A DNA stretch of 29,509 nt from positions 1 through 29,509 of the forward strand of contig JAWQRN010000442.1 in the NCBI GenBank assembly GCA_033557685.1, in the 5' to 3' direction. The position numbers and the translations under genes were made by a program. This document shows positions 9,341 through 20,092 of the stretch, one piece after another. The DNA is from Sperchopsis tessellata. Taxonomy: Eukaryota; Arthropoda; Insecta; Coleoptera; Hydrophilidae. The notes under the pieces were generated by a model. That model saw only the letters and a program-made list of their open reading frames with translations. It was not told the origin of the DNA and ran no database searches. Position 1 is the first letter of the stretch, and every line of letters starts with the position of its first letter.

Positions 9341-9803
9341 ATTTTACCATAAAAACATTATTATTTTATAAAATATTTAAAATTTCAAAATAGAACATTG
9401 ACTCTACACCGGCGCACATTTTCACTTTGAACACATATGTGAATGGACAGTTATTTAAAACAAAAAATGCAACTTGTTTGTAAAAATATATTATTATAAA
9501 TATGTAAAGACCTAATAAAGCACTTACCTCGTTTTATTATGTTTGAATATATTCAATAACCTAGTAATCTGGTACTAAAAACAGGAGACGCAATAAACAA
9601 AACCTGGCAATGTTCGCGCGTTGTAAAATTAACGGTTTTTGAAAATGACGTTGTAGTTGGCGAAATTTTTATTATTGCAGGCTTCGTTACTTCAGTAGTA
9701 AGATATGACAACATAGTAGGCTAAAGGTATTTCCGAGAAAATTGTTCAATATTGCGTTATTTGAAACGTACACATATGTGTATATGTCCCGGAAGAGGTT
9801 AAC
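9341..9803 (-). mobile_element. Probable 5' non-coding end of the piggyBac-like element
   Basis: PiggyBac elements insert at TTAA. A TTAA at 9799-9802 is followed on the minus strand by CCTCTTCCGGGACATATA and then CACATATGTG (9771-9780). A second CACATATGTG with similar flanks (TGTCCATT before it, TTCAAA-like after it) lies at 9432-9441. This is consistent with terminal and subterminal repeats of the element whose transposase relic begins near 9340. The opposite TTAA end near 7.4-7.7 kb could not be fixed. Confidence 0.45.
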
Positions 9804-10460
9804 ATAAAATGTAATTATTTGGTTATTTTCTTATTCTACATATTAATTATACTACGATATATAGTTACCATAGAATAGCCAAGACACGTAAGTGAATTTT
9901 GCCATTAATTTTGATACAAAATATTTGTACTTAACAATCAGGTCTACGGTACCTTAATAGCGATAATGGCAGAAAACTTCAATACTACACTTTGACTTTG
10001 TGTAGGGTGGGTTATCCCAGCTTTTGTATTTATTGTATACGTTTATGTTCAACCGTTCTGGTTTTACATTTTCTTCGATCGATGTATACAACCTTGCATT
10101 CTAAGCTAGAAAATTAACAAAATCGGATGTTTATAGAGTATTTTGCCCAGAGTGTAATACTATACATATCGATCAAACTGATAGAAACTAAAAACTAGAA
10201 CTGACGAGCATATACGCGAATTCTATAAGTGTAAAGACTTATAACCAAATCCATATGAAGTTAAATTTTGTAGATTGTCTTTTGTAAACATGCCACCCAA
10301 TAAAGCTAATAAAAATTTCACAAGATCCACTATACTGTCCTCCCATATCTATTTCCCATTAAGTTGTATACTAACCCCAAAAAAAGTTATAAATTTTGTT
10401 GTTAAAATGTAATTAAAGTAAATACAGTAAGTTATCCTTCCACAAATTGTATTATTGTAA
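9804..10460. other. AT-rich non-genic stretch
   Basis: No coding similarity or repeat is recognised between the probable piggyBac end and the GACCGAAACC motif. Confidence 0.55.
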
Positions 10461-10503
10461 GTACTGGTTTCGGTCATTGAGGTTATTTTCGACCTTTAGG
10501 CAA
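10461..10503 (-). repeat. Second hammerhead-like motif (GACCGAAACCAGT)
   Basis: The minus strand reads CCTAAAGGTCGAAAATAACC followed by TCAATGACCGAAACCAGTAC. AGGTC and GACC can pair as a stem. They are followed by GAAA and ACCAGT, close to the palindrome ACCGGT. This has the same word order as the GACGAAACGTC family but is a different sequence, resembling the CTGAAGATGGTC...GACCGAAACCGGT motifs common in arthropod repeats. Box 1 is not canonical. No associated coding sequence was found. Confidence 0.4.
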
Positions 10504-10614
10504 TGTGAAGAATTCACCTGAGGTCTAATATTTTATATAATTCTATAAAGAGGTAATGAGTCTTCCAATAAGAACACCTGATCTTTAAAATTTAATAAAA
10601 AGAGTTCTATGTAA

Positions 10615-11730
10615 GGTACGGAGGAAATATTTATTGCAAATTGAAGTACATTCAATGCCATTATGTTTTAAAGATAACATCGTTCAAATGACCTCCGCGG
10701 CTACGTTTGCAGGAGTTGATCCAAGAGACCCAATTTGCGATGCCTTTTCTCCATAAAACGGGCTGGATTTCAGTAATGGTTCAAATGATGTTGTTCTCCA
10801 GGTCGTTGAGTGTCGCTGGCTTATTGGCAGAGACCAGATATTTAACGCAGCCTCAATGAAAAAAGTCTAAGGGCGTTAAATCGCACGATCAGGGTGGCCA
10901 ATTAATGTCACCTCTTTTCGAAATAACGCGACCTTGAAACTTTTCCCTCAATAACTCCACTGTGTGGCACGTAGCGCCGTCTTGCTGCAACCACATGTCG
11001 TCTATGTCCATTTTATCCAAGTCTGGAAATTCCATCTCTTGATACCTCTTGCAGCTGTCAGTCACCGTATTTGCTCTCACGTCTCGGAAGAAGTACGGCC
11101 AGATGATGCCGCCCAACCAAACCAAACAGTGAGTTTTTCTGGATGCAAAGGAAACTTCTGGAACTATTGTGAATTGGTATTGTCCTAGATCCGACAATTT
11201 TGCTTGTTTATGAAGTCATTAAGAAAAAAATGCGCTTCATCACTGGAGATGATTTTTTCGAAAATTGGGATCCGTTTCCTACTGCTCTAGAGTCCGGTCA
11301 TCGAACGTCCAACTATCGCCATGGTCTTCTGGTTTTAGTTCTTGAGTCAATTGAATCTTGTATGGATGAAAGCCCAAGTCTTTCCATAAAATTCGCCAAC
11401 AGCAGCAATATTCTCGTTCGATCAAATGTTTCGGCGACGCACAGATACTGCTCGATCAGCAACTGAACCAATTTCCTCGAATTTTACCATTAGTCGTTGA
11501 ACTGCGCTCTCGGTAGGAGGACGGTTGACTATAAATGCCACGTAGCTCGCGGAACGTTTGGCGAACAGAGGACGAATTTTGATAATATTTTTTTTACAAT
11601 TTCGACGCTTTGTTGAGTAGTATACATTTTCAATATTAAATGGCATCTATGACAGGACACAATCGTCGCAGAATGACAGCGGTGTCAACTCAAACATAAC
11701 CACAATCAACTGTCACAGTTCTGGCGTACC
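10615..11730 (-). pseudogene. Mariner transposase relic, nearly full length (DUF4817 N-terminus, DD34D type)
   Basis: The minus strand begins with the N-terminal helix-turn-helix region. RPPTESAVQRLMVKFEEIGS (about 11460-11520) is the DUF4817 signature, followed by VADRAVSVRRRNI. RLGLHPYKIQLTQELKPEDH lies near 11320-11380. SSDEAHF (11228-11250) holds the first catalytic Asp. IVPEVS, a GGIIWPYFFRDVRANTVTDS block and MWLQQDGATCHT (10961-10998) follow, the last holding the second Asp. ISKRGDINWPP-stop-SCDLTPLDFF (10862-10920) keeps the third. The two Asp residues are 32 positions apart because two residues are missing from the usual 34. PATLNDLENNI and IQPVLWRK continue to about 10740. At least three frameshifts and several stops inactivate it. 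GGTACG at 10615-10620 and its inverse at 11725-11730 may mark eroded ends, but the terminal repeats are weak. Confidence 0.9.
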
Positions 11731-12989
11731 AATTGAAAGACCTTTCATAATATTATATTAAGATGTTCTAAGAGATGGAACTAATCAGTTCAATAAATTA
11801 TTCACCAACTTAATATATAAATAATGTGTAAATATCTTCCTTCATTCATCATTTTTAAACAAACCTGTACATTTTGTGACCAATATTCGTGGTTGTATTA
11901 TGTTGCGTATCTTAAGTGTTTTATATACTACATGAAACCATCCAAACGGTCAAAACTAATCCAGTATAATTGTGACTACATATAAATGTTCCACTTCATT
12001 AGACAAAGATAACAAAATTAGTATCAATTGACGTGTATTTACTACCTAATTAACTGGCTAAAACCTTTTTTGCAAAATGTGCTGAGTCAATATTAGTCAC
12101 AAATTTCTCCTGTATTTTCGTATATCATTGAATAATAAGTTATTAATAATCCATGCCTATATCTACCAAATCAATTCCAAGTACTGTATACATGATATAA
12201 TTGACAGAGGAGGGATATACTACTAATATTAATATTTATTTATTTTAGTCGAAATTGTTAAACCTGTATTCATTTTTATACATTTACTTTAAAACGTATT
12301 TTATTTAAGTATTCATGGACTTGTTTGTTTTGAAATTGGATCCACATGTTTAAGGTTTAAAATAGGTGTTATTATATGACACCGCGTGTTAATGTATCTA
12401 TTTTTAAATAACTGTACATCTGACGATTCCATAATTTTTTTTTAAATGCAATTTTAATTAACATATTTGGTGTAATAATTCATTTCCTTATAATCATTTT
12501 AAAAAAGTTTATTCATTTATTTATAGTTGTCGATTTGAAAAATTTTGTTAGGCTATAAGATTCCTTTTATTATATAATTATAAAATCCTACCTAGCTACA
12601 TGAATTGTAAATTGAGGATGTTATATTGTTTTTTTTTTAAATTTAACTATCCATCATTAAGCATATCTTCTATAATGTTTTAATTAACCCTTCATTATTT
12701 ATTATACATGATATTTCTTCTTATCATATCCTATTTTTTGAGAAATTGCTTCCCAGATATACATATTGCATTGTCAATTTCGAGTGCAAGTTCCTGGCAG
12801 AATATTAAAAATAATGATAAATTTATTCATTAGACAATGGGTGAGAACAATGAATAAGTATACAAAATTAAGATACAATAACTGACAAATACAAGCAAAT
12901 TACAAACTTCACATTTTATATCAAAATATAACAAATAATTAGATTGTCAAGGAGGTTTCTCCAGATATATAAATCAGAAAGGTAATGTT
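11731..12989. other. AT-rich non-genic stretch
   Basis: This is very AT-rich sequence with several homopolymer T runs. No reading frame, repeat or RNA gene is recognised. Confidence 0.6.
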
Positions 12990-14640
12990 ATGCGTTTTTA
13001 GAAAATAAAAAGTGTCAGAAAGTAAAAGTGTTTTAATAGCTTTCTTGTTGAAAGCATGCTCACATCTTTTCTTGGTAGCTTATTAAGTAAACTATTGTTT
13101 ATTATGTTTATTTCTCGAATTGTTATCATGAATGTGCAAGCTGCTGTGAAATAAACTCTGGTTTCCGAAAAAATATACATACAAGCATTGAGAAAATGTA
13201 GAAGATATAAAGCGTCAATATTTGGTGAAATCGAAATATATTTCTGCATGACTAAAATTTTCCTAAACAGAACATTATACGCAGTCACCTTTTTTGAGAT
13301 TATTTCTTACTTACTCAATATATGAAAAATAAACCATCTTCAAAATATCTAGACCAAGGATATCTCTCAGAGACCACAGATCATATATGGCGGAATTTAG
13401 TCTTCTGTTGAGGTTTAAGATTAAGACCCAATAAGTCACTATTAATGGTCTGAGCTACCAATTCACCACGAAGATTTACCTGCAAATTTAAATCTAATCG
13501 TTGATTATTAAAAATCTAAAAAACTGTTTTTAACATTAATTTATTTGCCGTAAAACAGTCATCTCTATCCCGCAATGTAATTTCAGCTCCTATCAACTAC
13601 TTCTCTGCTGTATCACCAGAAAATACTGCCGACGTATCATTTGAATACATGACTAATTGCGCATCAGCACACTTTGAATAATCTTTCAGAAATATGTTGA
13701 ATGATACAAGACCAAGGGTAGATCCCTGCGGTACTAACTATACTGAAATCTCTTGTTCAAATAGGAGGTAAACCACGGTCTCCATACTTTTCAAACTTAT
13801 ATATCTATCTATATTAAATTTCCTACTCCGTGCTTGATTAGCCCCGGGTGATTATGACATTTCATTACGATTATTGTAAAATAATCAATTATATTGATAA
13901 ATCTATTATTCGAAAAAATCGGGTAATCTAATAATCAAAAACTCGATTAATAAAATAATCGATGATTGATTAATCGATTATTTTATTTGTTACTTATCAT
14001 AATTATTATAACCGTGCTTATGTAGTACACATGAAATTTGCAGTATATACCAAGTGTGTAAATTTTGTATGTCAAAAATCAAACAATCGATGATCGATTA
14101 ATCAAATAATCAATCTTCGATTATCGATTAATCTAATAATCGATCATCATTAATCAAATAATTGATCATCGCTTAATCGATTATTATATTGTATGAAATC
14201 AAACATCGATAAATCGATACTGACAAGTTGAGATTAATCCATTATGTGTTAGATACTGAACATATTATGAGTAGAGCTATCGGCAAATAATTTCTAATGT
14301 CTATTAGACTATTTTTTTTAAATCTGGGAACAATTTTTGAAATTTTAATTTCATCGTGAATGTAGCCGGGTGCAAATGAATAATTAATCAGGTTAACCAA
14401 GAGAGGCGAAGGAACAGTTGTGTAGTGTTTAATAACAGCATGGTCACAAGAATCATTATCTTTCAGGAGCCTAATCATTCACCGAATCTCAGACTCAGTT
14501 AAAGGAGCAAGGAATAAATTATTATGGTGAATCTCAGAGAAGGAAGGTCGAACATTTTCATCGCAAGTGCACATCTCGAGTAATTTCTGAAAATAGAGGG
14601 AGGGACAACTCCTGCAATTAAGTTAAATCTCATCCCTCAC
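12990..14640 (-). pseudogene. Jockey/CR1-like LINE reverse transcriptase relic, interrupted
   Basis: From the 5' side on the minus strand, NNLFLAPLTESEIR is followed by IRLLKDNDSC (about 14435-14530), the entry to the reverse transcriptase domain (family TESEIxxxIxxLKxxxSPGxD). Then PLLVNLINYSFAPGYIHDEI, ISKIVPRFKKN and RNYLPIALL (14280-14415) match SLxxGxFPxxLKxAxVxPIxKKG...NYRPISLL. After the interruption at 13.83-14.24 kb, VPQGSTLG, NIFLKDY and QLVMYSNDTS (about 13628-13735) follow. The catalytic YADD has become YSND. A terminal open frame (12998-13288) resembles the post-RT region that begins near the ILxLxxLY motif of these LINEs. Stops, frameshifts and missing endonuclease and gag-like regions show that it is dead and 5'-truncated. 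The clade is a best guess from motif style. Confidence 0.75.
13843..14226. repeat. Two clusters of ATCGATTA-type palindromic repeats nested in the LINE
   Basis: Two clusters (about 13845-13985 and 14078-14226) are filled with variants of AATAATCGAT, GATTAATCGATTA and AATCAAATAATC. They flank about 90 bases of non-repeat sequence. The block falls exactly where the reverse transcriptase frame is interrupted. It is therefore probably an insertion into the LINE, or a separate element with extensive subterminal repeats as in some hAT elements and MITEs. I could not define terminal inverted repeats or a target duplication. Confidence 0.6.
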
Positions 14641-17639
14641 AAACTTTCGATCAGTGATATTCTTAAATAGCTTTATTTTTGTTATCGCCTAGCCTAATTT
14701 CTGCTTTAATGTTCATTTTTTTGCCAGCAGAATGATCTCATTTAACAATTATCTGTATTTTTTATAGTGAACAATTCAAACTGGTTGAGTCATTTTCTTA
14801 TAAAACTTTGCGTTTGTTTAACATGACTTTCTGACACCATGAGATCTACGACTTTTTCAGTCGGAAGTTAATTCTTCTAATAAGAAAAGACTCCTCAGAA
14901 GCATTTAAAAATATGCATTGAAATAACTTAAACTTCCACTGAATAGACTGATCGTGAGAGAGAACCTCATTCTTGGCATAACTTTCCTGAAGGGTGTTAC
15001 TCTTGGCAAATCATGTTCGAGATTTGTATCGATGTTCTCGTATTTTTTATTTTCGAAATTTAAGTATGAAGTCCCGAATGATATCTCTAAACATTCCTTG
15101 GCTTGAATCTTTTTTTAAATCTAGTTTCAATTGCATTTTTTACTTTTGAAGTTATTCGTAACTGAATATTAAAAAGGTATAATGGATCGATACTTCACCA
15201 CATTGCAAAATTTGAAGTATATTTTATTCTTTAGAGCTTTGATTCTAAAATTTAACATAGGGGTTTTAATGTTAAATATTTTAAAATTAAATCTAATTTT
15301 TATTTAACTGGTATCATTTTATGAAATGATAGGCAAAGGAAATCATGACAAATTACCATCATACTGAAAATACGCAATACTCGCATATGACAAGACATGC
15401 CATTATTAATGCAATACATTGTGAGTAATTGGAACGTCTAAACCTAAAATTACAAGAAAAACGACCATCTCTGTTAACAAGAAAGAGTAAACCATAACGC
15501 CAAACCACATACTGCAAATTTAACTAGTAGAAAACAGGAAAGCTGTAACTGGGAAGTTTTATCACACCAACGGTACTCACCAGATAGAGAATCTAAAATG
15601 GAATTAAAACATTTTAGATTACGATAACTGTTAATATTGTTCAGTTTGGTATTTTATTTTAACTAAAAATGCGCAACTTATGGACTGACCCAATATTACT
15701 AGTATGCAGCTAAGATCTATGTATCCTGAGTAACAGCGTGTTTTCTATAAAGTAGAATTTTTGTTTGATTTTAAATTATTCATTGTTTAAAAATTAATCA
15801 TTTGATAGCAGTTTCATTAAAATCATTCCAGTGCTTTTTGAATAGTTTTAGGGTAGTGTTCTGTTTCCCCTGAGTTAGTTTCTATGATATGTCGTGTTTA
15901 CAATATTTACTTTATATAGAGCTGCCAGAAATTCTGCAAATTTTATGGGTTCACTAAAATATATAAATAAAAAATGTACATATCTTCTTGCTTTACTTTT
16001 TATAAGCACGATTTAATTTCTAATCTTTCTAAATTGACTGTTTTAAATTTGAATTATAAATGTCTAAGGCTAAAGTATCTAGAACTATTGTTTAACAAAG
16101 TTTAATTTTCAAGTCTAGTGTAGTTACTTGTATTTTATTGCATTAATTTTATTATTCCATGTGTGGTTCAATAAACGATTTATTTATTATGTTCTACACT
16201 TCTTGAAAATGCATTATTATAACCAGGCCATTAGGTTCAGTTTACTTTAAATAACATAAATATATGTACAATAATTGTTCAAAATTTAGGTGTTAAGTAC
16301 ATAAACTTATTTTATAATGAAACATGAATTGTTAAATTGAGGTTTATTCATAATATGTAATTAGTTTTTGAATATTATAACAGGCAACCACCCTATATAT
16401 TATATACATACAAAATATGGGTCGAACAAGTTGTAACTGTTTGTGATTAAACGACAGAAATAAAAAAATGGGTCGCTGTATATAATTATATATTCAAATT
16501 ATACATTATTCATGACCAAACCGCAAAGTTTAATACTTTTCTACCTTAGACCTATATTTATGGTTTATGTTAAATATTTTAAAGTTGGTTTATCTGCAGG
16601 TATAAAAGAGATAAGTTTAATTTTCCATAACGGTGAATATTATCCACATTTCCGGTTTAACTGACAAACAAGAATATCTACACTGAAAATGTGTTCGCAT
16701 ACAAATACATTTTGTTCCTACTACTTTTACATATACACAGCAAATAGATGAGAATGTTGATTGCAATTTTTTGTTTAGGAAATTCAAACTTTTATATTAG
16801 ACGTAAAATACATAACGTAATGCAAATTATAAACAGTTACCAATACAGAAAAATGTTCCGGAGGTGATAAAACGGTCCTTGCATGTTCAAAGGGAGAAGT
16901 GATAAACACCTTTCAATAAAACACTAATATGCCTGATCATGGGGTGAGGGAGTTATACAGTAATTTATTCTAAATGCAAACTAAAAATAAATCAACTTGT
17001 ATGTATTAAAATTCATTATTTGCTATTTATTAAAACTTTTTTAGAACATAAAAAGTCTTTTATAAAATAAAAACATTTCAAATGTAGTTTCCTTACGAGT
17101 TCGGTTACCGCAAACAATAATTTTTTTTTAAATCATAACGTTAGTGTATTCTTACTTTTCTAAAAGAGATTAGTTTTTTTGTTCTTAACTCATGGATATA
17201 TGCTATTTTGAAACAATTATTTGCAAACGTTTCTTATTCTAACACACACTCATCAGATGAGCTATGGAAGCAAAATTGAAAAGTTGACGTTTTAATTACC
17301 AAAAATAAATTAAATTGGAATTAATATAATTTATAACTAATGGCTTAATATCTAACCTTAATGAGCGTCTCAGTTTTGGGTGTGTATTTTTGAAAATAAT
17401 GTTTACTTTCTATTAATATTTAATTTATCGCCCTATTCCTAACCCATATGCCAATATTCAAACATTCCTAATGCATATGCCATTATGCAAACAATTTTAA
17501 TTCAAATAAAATATTTAGATGCTAAATGTAAAAATCTGAAGTCTAGAAGGGTAGTTATTTATCCAAGAAAATTGAATGTTATCTGCTTCGATATCTCTGC
17601 AGCTAGTTACTGTGTGCAGATGTACTGATAAAAAGTGGT
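14641..17639. other. Long AT-rich non-genic stretch
   Basis: No gene, RNA or transposon motif is recognised. The part nearest 14641-15100 may be the decayed 5' part of the LINE, but no motif could be matched. A CTGATGAG word followed by GAAACGTT occurs on the minus strand at 17226-17260 and is treated in the findings. Confidence 0.55.
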
Positions 17640-18610
17640 ATTCATCGAAACACCGTGTCTGCAGAATTCGTTAGCAATTTTTGAAATATGCTATTAATAA
17701 TATCTTTGGGAATAAAAATGCCAAAATTAAATCCAGAAAGAAATAAAAATTTTGCCCAACTGATTGGAATGATTTGGTAAAAACCGCGAAGAAGATAAAT
17801 CCATGTCATGTCACAATGGTTGAAGAGTTTCTTTGCACACAAATCTAAAAGGTCATCGACTAAATTCCAATTCCATTTAATTTTGTAAGTTTTGTATCTC
17901 TAAATATAGGTCTTCGGTATTATTAAGTAACATTAAATGGATTTTTGAAAAATCTCACAGCTGTAAAATTTTCATTACTCAAACTCTCAATAATATGTTT
18001 TAAATTTGGGAAATGCGATAACATTTTTTTCATCAATGGGACTTCAGTAGTACTTATTTACATTTTAATGCATTTATTGCACTTGCAATTTTAGATTGAA
18101 TTTATTAAAGTTTGCCATTCTATCTGTCAGAAATCCGGTTTAGCCAATCTTTATTTCCGAATTGTTCGAAAAAGAATTTTGTTGATGCAATAAATTTGTT
18201 TATTTAAAGCAAAGTGACGATAAATCCTTCAAGTATTTTACCTCTGCTAAGCCACCTCACTTTAATATGTAAAAGAAGATCGGTGAATTGGATCTTCTAA
18301 AAGTGATTCAAATAACGTGTGTTGTGTTGCTCCTGACCGATGGAATTAATCATTCTTTTTAGAATTAACATCACATGTTGAAAATCAATAGTTTCTGCGC
18401 ATAGTATTTCCTGATGAATAAGACAGTGATATAAAAAAATTTATGAAATAAAGAATCCTGCCTACATATAGCAATAAATCCATTTTTCTTATCAGTCATT
18501 GCTGGTGTGCTATCTGTTGTAATTGAGGTTAATTTCTACGCTGGTTATTTTTTATCTGTTTTATAAATTTTAAAAACAGAATATATCTACTCTCAGTGGT
18601 AGAATTTTGA
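17640..18610 (-). pseudogene. hAT-superfamily relic, GTF2IRD2/ZBED5-like transposase
   Basis: In shifting minus-strand frames the pieces follow the hAT-derived family often annotated as 'general transcription factor II-I repeat domain-containing protein 2-like'. SITTDSTPAMTDKKNGFIAI occurs at about 18470-18525 (family VTTDGAPAMxGKxxGFxxL, with a catalytic Asp). A FYITVL...YAQKLL remnant follows, standing for the FHCIIHQEALCAKxL block. The reading VRSNTTHVI-stop-ITF covers the NHRQFxxLL area. Then come VRWLSRGKILEGFI-like residues (18210-18260), LNKFNLKLQVQ (about 18085-18125; family LNxLNLKLQGK) and MLSHFPNLKHIIESLSNENF followed by FFKNPFNVT (about 17930-18030). The downstream 66-codon open frame (17642-17842) falls where the dimerisation region should lie, but I cannot match it. 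It is inactivated by many stops, and no terminal repeats were identified. Confidence 0.75.
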
Positions 18611-18614
18611 GAAA

Positions 18615-18900
18615 TTCTTCTTTTATGAAAGGCAGTGTGCACGCTTCGTGGCTGAGCGAGAAGTGGGTTTTTCATTAGTTCTGTTTCGGCGGCAGATCGG
18701 GGTCCAAAGCAGGGAGCGACTACATTGAGCGGCTACATTGTGTTATATGCACGCGACGTGACTCACTTGATTTAACACATGCACATAACACAGTGTAAAG
18801 ATAATCAGTCCGATTTTATACATCCAAATTACGATCTCCCGGGCCTTGGTACATTAAAAATCCACAGAGAGCGCCACGTTTCCGACATCTGCTCTATAAT
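18615..18900. other. GC-richer island next to the hAT relic
   Basis: This block contrasts in composition with the AT-rich surroundings. It contains an imperfect tandem repeat, GAGCGACTACATT then GAGCGGCTACATT, at 18714-18739. It lies just 5' of the transposase relic and may be the element's terminal region or a separate insertion. No reading frame or RNA gene is recognised. Confidence 0.5.
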
Positions 18901-20015
18901 ATAATTTTGAATTCAGTGAAATTAATACTTCGAAAGCTCGAAGAAATGCATCATTTTGCCTGCAAAAAAACATGTCCAATTTGATGAAATTTATTCCCCC
19001 GAATCAACATAGGGTTAAAAGAAGTCTGCCTACAGTGCCCTAACCAACACGATGCTCGACCTCGAAGGAGAACCTAAACCTTCCAATAGAATAAGATGAA
19101 ACGATTGATACTGAATACAATGATTAGTTGAACATGTTTAGACGTCATTTAGTGTACGTCAATTATATAAGAGAATAAGTTGAATAATTAGTTAAGAATT
19201 TATTAACTTGAAACGCCATCAATGTTCGGTAAAGTATATTTAGCAACACATTGTGTGATTTTTCTAGTTGCCATTCGAGGCCGGCATGTTGTAAACTTTT
19301 CATAGATGCCGAAAAGTAAAAACAATTAAATATATTTCATCTGAAATTTTGGTCACTGTTTTCGATTTGTTTACATGTTCTGAACGAATAAAGTTTGTGT
19401 ATATTTCTTTGAATGAGACCCTTGTTGTGGTAAAGACAAATTTTACATTCGTTTTAATTTATTTCTTAACCCAGACATATACTACTTTACTAATTCAAAA
19501 CTACTTTATCTTAACTGAACGTGTTTGTTGGGCAACGAAAGTAATATAATTCTTTAACCAGTTAAGCACAATAAATGATAATGCTGCTGATGCATTGAAC
19601 AGGAATCAGCAAAAATATTTTCAAAACTATGTCCATGATGTTTCGTACATTAGAGAAGGACAATTTAAATGTGGATAATTGTAATGTTCTCTGTCGTCTT
19701 CTAACTGACATATGTGATAATAATGATTTAAAAAAAATTAGATCATATAGTTTGAATGTTTATTTTGAAGATTTTTTACTTGTGGAATTTAATCACCGTA
19801 GAATCGGGGATACTTTTGAGAAACGATTTCAAAATAGTATAGTTCTGCTGTAGTTGTTAGAATATTATAAATCAATACACTTTATATTGTGAAAGTGCGG
19901 TGTGGCATAAGAAATTTAAATTTGTCTATAATATCGATCCACCATATTAACTGCATAATTATTTTGGCAAATTAATTTATTAACTGAACATAACACATTT
20001 ATTGCAAAAAGAAAC
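18901..20015. other. AT-rich non-genic stretch
   Basis: Two plus-strand open frames of 66 and 74 codons (19349-19549 and 19629-19853) show no recognisable motif and AT-driven composition. I do not regard them as genes. Confidence 0.5.
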
Positions 20016-20092
20016 TCCGTAGCCTAGTAAGTAAAGAGTACGGCCCCCGGTTCTAATCCAGCCGGTGGCTAAAACTTTTTTCTTTTTTATTT
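20016..20092 (+). repeat. tRNA-headed SINE fragment
   Basis: The stretch contains TAGCCTAGTAAG (20020-20031), similar to a tRNA/SINE box A (TRGCNNAGYNGG). It also contains GGTTCTAATCC (20049-20059), one base from the box B consensus GGTTCRANNCC. GCC-C-CCGG at 20043-20050 can pair with CCGG-T-GGC at 20062-20069. A T-rich tail with CTTTTTTC follows, as at polymerase III terminators. The two boxes are about 29 bases apart, against about 44 in a real tRNA, so part of the anticodon region is missing. It is best read as a tRNA-derived SINE head. The AGCCGGTGGC end resembles the SINE-like block at 25.4 kb. Confidence 0.6.

Noticed and set aside
13843..14226. CRISPR array, because of the repeated units
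   Set aside because: The units are palindromic, of variable length and without uniform spacers, and the context is eukaryotic.
17222..17267. Exact CTGATGAG followed by GAAACGTT on the minus strand, as a hammerhead ribozyme
   Set aside because: The core words are in the right order, but neither stem I nor stem II can be paired, so it is mentioned only as a side note and not called as a feature.
19629..19853. 74-codon plus-strand open frame with charged residues
   Set aside because: It looks protein-like at first glance but matches no domain I know and lacks any neighbouring supporting frame.
20016..20092. Functional tRNA gene
   Set aside because: The distance between boxes is too short and the acceptor stem does not pair, so it is treated as a SINE head.
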